From Patescibacteria group bacterium (lineage in GTDB: Bacteria > Patescibacteriota > Patescibacteriia > 2-12-FULL-60-25), in NCBI GenBank assembly GCA_018824765.1, contig JAHJFW010000046.1, positions 1 to 5,277 of the forward strand: a stretch of 5,277 nucleotides of DNA, in the 5' to 3' direction. Position numbers and translations under genes: made by a program. This document shows, one piece after another, positions 1-5,277 of this stretch (position 1 is the stretch's first letter; every line of letters starts with the position of its first letter). A model generated the notes under the pieces. The model was not told the DNA's origin. It ran no database searches and saw only the letters and a list, made by a program, of their open reading frames with translations.

Positions 1-59
1 CCGCCCGCAGTCAAAACCTCGGGCTTAAATTCTTTTTTCGGTTTGATTTCAATGGCCAT
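1..59 (-). CDS. Start of a gene cut by the left edge; probable VirB4/TraC-type ATPase
   Basis: Only the first 19 codons are visible, reading MAIEIKPKKEFKPEVLTAG. An ATG lies at 57-59 and the frame is open to the window edge. No domain can be seen in so short a piece. The assignment comes from context. The gene directly upstream looks like the separate N-terminal domain of a VirB4/TraC ATPase and a PrgI/VirB3-like gene precedes that, so the ATP-binding part of VirB4 is expected next. The lysine-rich opening followed by a KPEVL-type motif also agrees with my memory of VirB4-like proteins in candidate-phylum genomes, which I cannot verify here. The start is supported by position: this ATG and the one at 843 sit at the same distance from copies of the same intergenic repeat. 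No Shine-Dalgarno sequence is seen. That a gene starts here is fairly sure; its function is inference. Confidence 0.6.
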   Translation of the reverse strand, partial: MAIEIKPKKEFKPEVLTAG

Positions 60-159
60 AATTAAATGAGGGGAAAAATTTCCAATTTACAATTACCAAT
101 TTTCAAACTTTCCGAAATTGAATATTGTAAATTAAAAATTTTAAATTTGATTTTCATAT
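60..159 (-). promoter_or_regulatory. Gap between TraC-like gene and next gene, filled by a repeat hairpin
   Basis: This 100-base AT-rich spacer is almost entirely one copy of the 95-base repeat (64-158). Arms at 76-106 and 118-148 are imperfect reverse complements, with 24 of 31 positions pairing around an 11-base loop at 107-117. In the transcript the stem would begin 11 bases after the upstream stop codon and end 16 bases before the next ATG. The remaining leader contains CCCC and no purine-rich ribosome site. No promoter is apparent. A role in RNA stability, processing or translational coupling is only inference. Confidence 0.55.
64..158. repeat. 95-base intergenic repeat, copy 1
   Basis: This stretch aligns without gaps to 848-942, with 84 of 95 bases identical by hand count. 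The first 20 and last 15 bases are identical in both copies. The 11 differences all fall in the middle, mostly at the joints between 7-base units of the AATTTCC / AATTGTA type. The element is close to an imperfect palindrome overall and codes for nothing. It sits in the same place relative to genes as copy 2, just after a stop codon and just before a start codon. Such REP- or MITE-like units could spread without a transposase of their own; none is encoded here. Confidence 0.9.
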
Positions 160-843
160 CTAATCTTCCAATTGTAATTTCTCCACATCCGTCATCCTTT
201 GCGCTTCAAAAATTTCCGGATTATACACAGTGTAATACAATTCTATAAGGCTCTGTGTATCGAGCATAACGGCATTGAGCGACATTGACTGCAGACCGGA
301 CGCGACTTGGTTGACCCGCATCATCAACAATTCCTTATTTTTCCTGAAACGCCCCTCTGACAGCCTTATGGCGATTGACGGCGTCAAAATTTCTCCGATG
401 CGCGCGAAAAATCCTTTCTGCACCTGCTCGGCGCCGGGATTCAGCGGAAGCACCACATAGAAACGCTTTTGCATGATTTCACCCAGCTCCACCAACTGCT
501 TGACATAATCCACGTAATCCGTGATCTGCCTGCGCAATAAATCGTTTTTCTGTTCCTTTTCGGCGTCTTTCAACTTTTCAAGGTAATCGTCTATGTTGAT
601 ATGACGCGATTGGATTACGACTTGGATAGGAAAATTCAAGCCGTTCAAGAATTGCATATACGCCTGCACGATCGCATTTTGCTCGTCCACGGACTTAAGC
701 GAAAAATTGATGCTGGAAACCAACAGCACCGCGCGCAAAGTCCCGTCTTTCATGATGACTATATCTTCTTTTATCTCGGCAATGTCCAGATACCTCTGCG
801 TGGGAACGCCGGGCTTGGAAGCTGTGGATTTATTCTTTGGCAT
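160..843 (-). CDS. TraC/VirB4 N-terminal-domain-like protein of a type IV secretion system
   Basis: This 227-residue soluble protein resembles the N-terminal, non-ATPase domain of VirB4/TraC proteins, which in the family docks the ATPase to the inner-membrane complex. Visible hallmarks are an opening core (about residues 15-45) with the pattern DIAEIKEDIVIMKDGTLRAV followed by LLVSSINFSL. A helical stretch with FLNGLNFPIQVVIQSRHIN follows (about 65-85), then a charged helix (about 88-125), then a strand KRFYVVLPLNP near 135. No Walker A motif is present, so it cannot act as the motor alone. The gene next downstream, entering the left edge, is the likely ATPase partner. I chose the ATG at 841-843. 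A TTG eleven codons earlier (874-876) lies inside the intergenic repeat, and the next gene has an ATG at the matching place after its own repeat copy. No Shine-Dalgarno sequence is visible. The family-level call is fairly good; the exact subfamily is uncertain. Confidence 0.75.
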   Translation of the reverse strand: MPKNKSTASKPGVPTQRYLDIAEIKEDIVIMKDGTLRAVLLVSSINFSLKSVDEQNAIVQAYMQFLNGLNFPIQVVIQSRHINIDDYLEKLKDAEKEQKNDLLRRQITDYVDYVKQLVELGEIMQKRFYVVLPLNPGAEQVQKGFFARIGEILTPSIAIRLSEGRFRKNKELLMMRVNQVASGLQSMSLNAVMLDTQSLIELYYTVYNPEIFEAQRMTDVEKLQLED

Positions 844-937
844 AGTCAAATGAGGGGAAAAATTTCCAATTTCCAATTTCCAATTTCCAAACTTTCCGAC
901 ATTGATAATTGATAATTGTAAATTGTAAATTTGATTT
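844..937 (-). promoter_or_regulatory. Gap between PrgI-like and TraC-like genes, filled by a repeat hairpin
   Basis: This 94-base spacer is occupied by repeat copy 2. Arms at 860-890 and 902-932 pair at 25 of 31 positions around an 11-base loop at 891-901. In the transcript the stem begins 5 bases after the stop of the PrgI-like gene and ends 16 bases before the next ATG. The leader after the stem reads CCCCTCATTTGACT before ATG, with no Shine-Dalgarno match. It does not look like a strong intrinsic terminator, because the stem is AT-rich and an operon partner follows directly. Confidence 0.55.
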
Positions 938-942
938 TCATA
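848..942. repeat. 95-base intergenic repeat, copy 2 (clean 7-base periodicity)
   Basis: This is the more regular copy. One arm is a run of near-perfect heptamers, CCAATTT repeated about three and a half times (866-890). The other arm is ATTGATA twice, then ATTGTAA twice, then ATTTG (901-933). The two arms are reverse complements except at the heptamer joints. The right end overlaps the last codons of the PrgI-like gene: its TGA stop (938-940) lies within the conserved repeat end GATTTTCATA. This suggests the element arrived at, or helped to define, that gene end. Confidence 0.9.
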
Positions 943-1375
943 ACTCTTCTTCCGGCTTATAGACTCCGCCGGTATTGACCACTAATGACAAATCCCGCAA
1001 GCGTGTCGCAGGTGGACGTTCTTTGCGCGGTGGCGGGGGCACCACCTTTACCACGTGCGGTTTCAGAAATGCGCGCAACTCGGCATCCAAAGGCGATTTA
1101 TCCCACACCCGTAGTTTCGGCCGCATCGAGGTTTGCAAAAAATTGACGAAAAAAATGTGAAACGGCTGGCCGTTAATCTTAACAAAAGAAAATAATCCCC
1201 CTATGCCCGCGGTCAGCAAACCGACAAAAATAAAATATCCGAAAGTCAAAATCTTATACTCGATAAAAATCACAAATACGCTTCCCAAAGAAATTAAAAA
1301 TTGCCGAACCGTTATCGGCCCCAAAATCTGGTCTTCCTTATCAATAAATTGTGGGACAATAAATTTTTCAGGCAT
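938..1375 (-). CDS. PrgI-family (VirB3-like) inner-membrane protein
   Basis: This 145-residue protein has the typical PrgI-family layout. A short N-terminal segment, FIVPQFIDKEDQILGPITVRQF (residues 5-26, shown in full here only as a landmark: FIDKEDQILGP is the key part), is followed by two hydrophobic helices at about 25-42 and 44-65. Then comes the conserved-looking stretch NGQPFHIFFVNFLQ (68-81) and a basic cytoplasmic part, RPKLRVWDK (85-93). PrgI proteins are the VirB3 counterparts in many Gram-positive and candidate-phylum conjugation systems and sit in the inner membrane with VirB4. A proline-rich basic tail (PPPPRKERPP, 113-122) makes it longer than the bare domain. It lies between a large hypothetical gene and a TraC/VirB4-like gene, the usual neighbourhood. 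The ATG at 1373-1375 is used; the leader ahead of it is C-rich and lacks a Shine-Dalgarno sequence. Confidence 0.85.
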   Translation of the reverse strand: MPEKFIVPQFIDKEDQILGPITVRQFLISLGSVFVIFIEYKILTFGYFIFVGLLTAGIGGLFSFVKINGQPFHIFFVNFLQTSMRPKLRVWDKSPLDAELRAFLKPHVVKVVPPPPRKERPPATRLRDLSLVVNTGGVYKPEEEL

Positions 1376-1486
1376 GGGTGGGGGTTAGTCCGTAAAGTCC
1401 GTAAAGTCTATAAAGTCCGTAAAGTTATAGGGTTGATTTTCCAAGACTTGATGGACTTGATGGACTTTTTGACTTTATGGACTCCT
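1376..1486 (-). promoter_or_regulatory. Gap upstream of the PrgI-like gene with a tandem-armed hairpin
   Basis: This 111-base spacer holds a long imperfect inverted repeat, with arms at about 1387-1426 and 1443-1483, built from 9-base tandem units. In the transcript the stem would start 3 bases after the TAG of the 640-residue gene and end about 11 bases before the PrgI-like ATG. The leader that remains reads AACCCCCACCC, without a ribosome-binding purine run. No clear -35/-10 promoter was seen. The function is unknown. Confidence 0.55.
1387..1483. repeat. 9-base tandem repeats arranged as an inverted pair
   Basis: The left arm contains four successive 9-base units at 1388-1423: GTCCGTAAA, GTCCGTAAA, GTCTATAAA, GTCCGTAAA. 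The right arm contains GACTTGATG twice (1445-1462), an 8-base unit GACTTTTT (1463-1470) and GACTTTATG (1471-1479), then GACT. The reverse complement of the right arm runs AGTCCATAA, AGTCAAAA, AGTCCATCA, AGTCCATCA, so it pairs with the left arm unit by unit. The sequence is unrelated to the 95-base repeat, but the design is the same. Confidence 0.85.
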
Positions 1487-3409
1487 CTAGAAGTGTAGCG
1501 CAGAATTGAGTTGAATGATAGCCATGATTTCTTCGGGCGTAAGCGTATCTTTGCCGGCATTCTTTTGTTCTTCTGCAAAATCAAGCACCTGCCTGCCCTG
1601 CCTGAAACTCTCCGTTACCAGTTCAGTATATTTTTTTTGCAACGGGCTTTGCATATAGCCCTTAATGGCCTGTATGCGTTTTTCAAAAGATTCTGCGGAT
1701 AAAAGTTCGATTTTCTGCTTGATCTTCTCAACCGCCTCTTGCGGATCCTTGGCCAAGCGCCTGAATTCCGCCAGCGTCATGCTTTGCAATTCACCGGACA
1801 AACCGACCAAATGCGGAGCCTCGAATTTAATCCCGTCAAGCGACGGCCGCGCGGCGGCGGTTTTGCGCGCCAACTCAACCGTGGCATGGGAAACCTTGAT
1901 GTCAGGCTTGGACATTTCAGCCACCTTAAAAGAACCGGCTTCGGTTGCCGCAGATTGTCTTGATGGAGTTTGCGCCGAAAGTGCGGCGTCTGAAGGGAGC
2001 TGTAACTCGGGCACGCTTTGCGTGGATCCGACTTGTGGCGGATGAACCAAATGGCCGAACTTCTCATTTTCCGCCCGCCTCTCTTTGTGCATCAATTGCG
2101 CTGACGGGCCAGCTTCTGTCATTTCTTTGAATGCCGCTTCGCCTTTTTTTGTTTCGGCTTTGCGCGACCTTAATTTTTCCTCAAACCATTTGGCGCGCTC
2201 TTCAGCCTCGCGTTTTTTACGGTCCTCAACCTTGCGCTCCTGTTCGCCGATTTGCTTTTCAAGCCGGCTTTTTTCCTCCTGCAAAATCGCGTCGTGGAAC
2301 TCGGCATAACTCGCCTCCACCTGCTTGGCGATAAAGTCAGCTTGTGAATCATCTAATTTTAAGCCGCCGACTTTTGAATCGCGCGTTAAAAGCTGCTTGA
2401 ATTCAAGTGCGCTGCGCACATCGCGCAAACGGGAGGAGATGGCATTGCGCAAACGCCTGACGAGATAATCGCTCGGCGGCCGATATTCAACGCGCGCAAA
2501 AGTTTCTTCCACGGCTTTTTCCAAAGCAGTCATGGCTTTTTTTGAGGCTTCCGATACTTCGGTTTTCAAACTGACTTCTTCCTCTTCGGTTTGCTTTAAT
2601 TTTTCATCCGCGGCAAGCTCTGCTTTTTCAGACTTGGTAGCCGATTCCTTTGACAGCCATTTTTCATAGTCCTCTTCCGACAGAACTTCGGCCCTGCCCA
2701 AAATATCGCTGATTGCCGCCAATGCTTTTTCCGCGGATTCCGAATCCATGCCCAGTCCGCCGAATTCGGTTTTACGCATCAATAAATCTTTCACCTCGAA
2801 ATCCTTGCGGATGCCTTTGACTTGGCTGATAACCAAATCGCGCATACGCTGGCGCACGATATCATTCATCAAACTCAAACCGATTGCCTTCGCGATTTCG
2901 GCCGCAGCGCCGGAATACGAAAGCGGTTTGGTGTAAACGCGGTAACTCGGGATTTCCGTTAGCTTCAACCCTTCCCCCCGCGCAACTTCAACAGCTGTCG
3001 GAGAAACAAGCTCGCCCAACGGGACAAAATGCTCTGCCAGCAGTTTTGCATACAATTTGTCGCGCAAGGCGTCGCTCAGCTTGGTCTCAAATTCTTCTTC
3101 CAAGGCCAGTAAAAAAGCGTCAAGATCAATTTCCCCTGCCATAACCATGCGCTCCAGATCGCAGATGAAAAAAGTATCTTCCTCTTTCAAATTAAATTCG
3201 GTTTGCAGCGCCTTAACGGCATCCTTATAAAAGGACGACATTAAAAAACGAATCATCATCGGTGACAAAGCAACCGCTTCTGTGGTTTCTTCTTCCGATT
3301 CCGCTACTTCGTCCTGATTAATAGCGGGAGCCGAGGAAGCGGCATCAGCTGCGACTTTTTTTTCGGGTTCATTGCTATTTTGTGCCGAAGGCTGTCTGGA
3401 AATCGGCAT
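1487..3409 (-). CDS. Large acidic helical protein with a duplicated module, function unknown
   Basis: I do not recognise a named family for this 640-residue protein. It has no signal peptide and no membrane segment. Residues 1-48 are an acidic, low-complexity leader. Residues 50-135 form a predicted helical domain ending AEHFVPLGELV. This resembles, in spacing only, a small helical module I recall from candidate-phylum hypothetical proteins. A module at 188-233 recurs at 319-364, with shared R-x-R, E-x-K-x-LL-x-R and GGL-x-x-D; 14 of 46 positions are identical without gaps. Charged coiled-coil-like stretches lie at about 250-305 and 370-430. A Gln/Ser/Ala/Pro-rich linker (455-500) and a helical C-terminus (540-640) ending in EEIMAIIQLNSALHF complete it. 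The ATG at 3407-3409 follows the upstream stop by two bases, and a weak GGAAAG at 3421-3426 may be its ribosome site. Its position implies a soluble partner of the secretion machine, which is inference. Confidence 0.8.
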   Translation of the reverse strand: MPISRQPSAQNSNEPEKKVAADAASSAPAINQDEVAESEEETTEAVALSPMMIRFLMSSFYKDAVKALQTEFNLKEEDTFFICDLERMVMAGEIDLDAFLLALEEEFETKLSDALRDKLYAKLLAEHFVPLGELVSPTAVEVARGEGLKLTEIPSYRVYTKPLSYSGAAAEIAKAIGLSLMNDIVRQRMRDLVISQVKGIRKDFEVKDLLMRKTEFGGLGMDSESAEKALAAISDILGRAEVLSEEDYEKWLSKESATKSEKAELAADEKLKQTEEEEVSLKTEVSEASKKAMTALEKAVEETFARVEYRPPSDYLVRRLRNAISSRLRDVRSALEFKQLLTRDSKVGGLKLDDSQADFIAKQVEASYAEFHDAILQEEKSRLEKQIGEQERKVEDRKKREAEERAKWFEEKLRSRKAETKKGEAAFKEMTEAGPSAQLMHKERRAENEKFGHLVHPPQVGSTQSVPELQLPSDAALSAQTPSRQSAATEAGSFKVAEMSKPDIKVSHATVELARKTAAARPSLDGIKFEAPHLVGLSGELQSMTLAEFRRLAKDPQEAVEKIKQKIELLSAESFEKRIQAIKGYMQSPLQKKYTELVTESFRQGRQVLDFAEEQKNAGKDTLTPEEIMAIIQLNSALHF

Positions 3410-3411
3410 AT

Positions 3412-5277
3412 TTATGTTTTCTTTCCGGCTTTAGCTTGTTTCTCAGCCGCTTTTGCCGCAGCTTGAGCCTTCTTTTCATCTGCTCTGACCACCGCCTCTT
3501 CCAGTTTTGTTTCAAATTTTTGTTGCGCTTTCGCCTTTCTTTCAGCCCTAAACTCCCGCACCATGCCCTTTGCTTCGCGGCCTGTCGCTTTAACCTCGCG
3601 GCCCGCAAAAACCGCACCCGCGGCAACGCCCTTGCCTGCCGCGACTGCGACACCCTTAACCTTGCCGCCTGCCGCGACTGCGCCCCTCCTGCCTGCTGCC
3701 GCTGTCCTTCTCGCAACGCCGCTCCGCATTGCCCGGAAATCAAGATCGCTTCTCATGTCCCAGCCCTTGTCCGCCGCCTTTAGAACCTGCTCGGGATTTT
3801 GTATGCCTGCAGCAGCCATCTGCTTAATCACTGCGGCAGACTGTTCAGAACCCGGATTAACTAAAGCTCCAATGGCATCTTCTCTTCCCACATTGGCTTG
3901 CTTAAATTGTTTATCAAGACGCTGGGTTTCTATTTCAAAAGCATTTACTATATGACCGAGTTTAATCTTGGCTTCTTCATTGCCCGCAGACAAAGCTGTG
4001 GCATAAGCGGCCTGAATCGCCTTGGGATCCAAACCGGCCACCATTTCAGCCCGCGCTTCATTATAACCGCCGGCATTTGCCGCCAAACTGTCGGTATCAA
4101 AATTTTCCAACCATCCCAAATCATCAGCATTTCCCTTGGCCAGATTCTCATTCATGTTGCCGACAAATTTCTTATATTCATCCCTGCTTTCATCATCATC
4201 AAAAACTCCGCTGGCGGCCATTGGAAATGCAGCCGCCAAACTCGCGCCAGACTTGACCATGTCGCCTCTGGCCTCAACCGCCACGTCACTGCCACGCGGC
4301 GCAGCTACAGCTCTTGCTTGGGCTGCTGCGATAAGGTCTTTCTTGCCCGGCGACGCCGCAACTTCCACCTTGGCCGGCTTCGGAGGCGGAGGAGGAGCTG
4401 CGGCCTGCGCCAGATTGACGCTAAACACTCCTTCCTTGCCTGAAGCAACGCGCCAACGCGCCGAATCAGCCGCCTTTTTCTGTTCATCTCCAGCTCCTGA
4501 CTTCATCGCGTTCAGCATCTTCTTCCTCTCTGCAATCGGACGCTTTAAATGCTCCTGCACATACTCCCAACGGCGGCCGCCCTTTTCTTTCAAGATCTCA
4601 TGACCCTTAGAACTTTCATTCACGCTACCATCCTCATTAAATACACCGGCGGCTTGCATAATCGCCATGGCCGAGCCTGCATCCTGAAAAGCGGCTGATG
4701 ATTTTGTTTTGAGATAATCCTTCTCATCCTCAACCCTGCCTGTCGCGATTTCACCCAGCTCGCTCCAATCAGCCGCCAAAGCCGGATTTTTCTTAACCGC
4801 TTCGCTTAATTTTTCCACAGCCGCATCATCGCCCGTCCTTTCTGCGGCGGTTTTACCTGCTTTAATAAATTGTGCGGCTTCGCGCTCGGCCATTGACTGG
4901 GCCAAAACCTTCTTCTGTTCATCATTCAAATCCTTGCGCCCCGCCAGCTTGGCCTCTTCGCGCTTAACCAAACCTTTCATACCAAAACCGGAAGTTGCCA
5001 ATTGCGCCTTACCACTGGCCGCGGCATTACGCTCATACACATTTCTCGACTTGCTTTGCGCTTCCAAATACTTCAGCTGATCTTCCGCGCTCAAACCTTT
5101 TCTGGCTGCCACAGCACGCGTTTCAGCTGCAGCCCTTTGCCTGCCGGCATGGCCTGCTAAAGTTGCAAATTTCTCCCGACCGACGCCGAACGGAACCGCA
5201 CGCATGCCCAACCTGCCGACTCTCCCTCGAATATCGGCGCGGCGATCAATTGCCTCAAAAGCCCTACCGCCGGCAAA
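3412..5277 (-). CDS. Ala/Lys-rich hydrophilic protein, 5' end off the window; possible VirB6/TrbL-like tail
   Basis: The frame is open without a stop to the right edge, giving 621 visible residues ending in a TAA at 3412-3414. The true start is outside the window. TTG and ATG codons near 5211 and 5205 lack a reason to be starts, because the same composition continues upstream of them (FAGGRAFEAIDRRADIRGRV). In visible numbering, residues 1-60 are Arg/Ala-rich. Residues 60-290 are helical and charged. A proline run, PPPPPKP, lies near 295-301. Residues 345-515 are a second helical acidic region. Residues 520-585 are Arg/Gly/Ala-rich, and 582-621 form a Lys/Ala/Glu coiled-coil-like end. No membrane helix or catalytic motif is visible. 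Just upstream of a PrgI-like locus, a VirB6/TrbL-type channel protein with a long cytoplasmic tail would fit, so this may be that tail. That is inference only. The downstream gene begins two bases later, so the two are co-transcribed and probably coupled. Confidence 0.8.
   Translation of the reverse strand, partial: FAGGRAFEAIDRRADIRGRVGRLGMRAVPFGVGREKFATLAGHAGRQRAAAETRAVAARKGLSAEDQLKYLEAQSKSRNVYERNAAASGKAQLATSGFGMKGLVKREEAKLAGRKDLNDEQKKVLAQSMAEREAAQFIKAGKTAAERTGDDAAVEKLSEAVKKNPALAADWSELGEIATGRVEDEKDYLKTKSSAAFQDAGSAMAIMQAAGVFNEDGSVNESSKGHEILKEKGGRRWEYVQEHLKRPIAERKKMLNAMKSGAGDEQKKAADSARWRVASGKEGVFSVNLAQAAAPPPPPKPAKVEVAASPGKKDLIAAAQARAVAAPRGSDVAVEARGDMVKSGASLAAAFPMAASGVFDDDESRDEYKKFVGNMNENLAKGNADDLGWLENFDTDSLAANAGGYNEARAEMVAGLDPKAIQAAYATALSAGNEEAKIKLGHIVNAFEIETQRLDKQFKQANVGREDAIGALVNPGSEQSAAVIKQMAAAGIQNPEQVLKAADKGWDMRSDLDFRAMRSGVARRTAAAGRRGAVAAGGKVKGVAVAAGKGVAAGAVFAGREVKATGREAKGMVREFRAERKAKAQQKFETKLEEAVVRADEKKAQAAAKAAEKQAKAGKKT

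Noticed and set aside
66..248. Plus-strand frame beginning inside repeat copy 1
   Set aside because: Its opening residues are simply the translated repeat. The matching ATG in copy 2 gives the same opening residues but stops after about 20 codons, and the rest overlaps the TraC-like gene antisense.
844..876. Longer version of the TraC-like protein from a TTG at 876
   Set aside because: The extra eleven codons lie inside the intergenic repeat. The repeat's other copy places an ATG start at the same distance without any such extension.
860..932. Intrinsic terminator between the PrgI-like and TraC-like genes
   Set aside because: The stem is AT-rich and imperfect, and no clean run of U follows. 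A closely linked functional partner follows directly, so full termination is unlikely.
1387..1483. CRISPR array
   Set aside because: The repeat units are only 9 bases, with no spacers between them, and they are arranged as an inverted pair.
3382..3783. Plus-strand open frame with many hydrophobic and Cys/Arg residues
   Set aside because: It is antisense to the Ala/Lys/Arg-rich end of the large minus-strand gene. GC-rich Ala and Arg codons produce long shadow frames, and no family feature is visible.
3898..4603. Overlapping plus-strand frames of 155-181 residues
   Set aside because: They lie antisense within a continuous, compositionally consistent minus-strand gene. They overlap each other in different frames and show no recognisable domain.

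Overview
The window is a tight, single-direction block of genes, all on the minus strand. It looks like the core of a type IV secretion / conjugation-type machine from an uncultivated bacterium, most plausibly of the Candidate Phyla Radiation (Patescibacteria, Parcubacteria-like). That placement is an inference. It rests on a PrgI-family protein followed by a free-standing TraC/VirB4 N-terminal-like protein, on the style of the large Ala/Lys/Glu-rich hypothetical proteins, and on the periodic AT-rich repeats between genes. No RNA gene or taxonomic marker is present.

In transcription order (high to low coordinates) the layout is as follows. (1) A long hydrophilic Ala/Gly/Lys-rich protein, open at the right window edge (3412-5277), is possibly the cytoplasmic tail of a VirB6/TrbL-like channel protein. 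(2) Two bases after its stop comes a 640-residue acidic, helical hypothetical protein (1487-3409) with a duplicated ~46-residue module. (3) A PrgI/VirB3-like two-helix membrane protein (938-1375) follows. (4) Next is a 227-residue protein resembling the N-terminal domain of VirB4/TraC ATPases (160-843). (5) Last are the first 19 codons of another gene (1-59), probably the ATPase part of VirB4. The expected logic is a membrane channel (VirB6- and VirB3-like) powered by a VirB4 ATPase whose N-terminal domain is encoded separately, with two large soluble or tail proteins of unknown function upstream.

The most striking non-coding signal is that each of the three gaps of 94-111 bases is filled almost end to end by a hairpin whose arms are short tandem repeats. 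Two gaps carry copies of the same 95-base element (84 of 95 identical, no gaps, 7-base period). The third carries an unrelated sequence with the same design (9-base period). Each stem begins 3-11 bases after a stop codon and ends 11-16 bases before the next start codon. The short leader left over is C-rich and has no visible Shine-Dalgarno sequence. No stretch of more than 300 bases lacks a gene.
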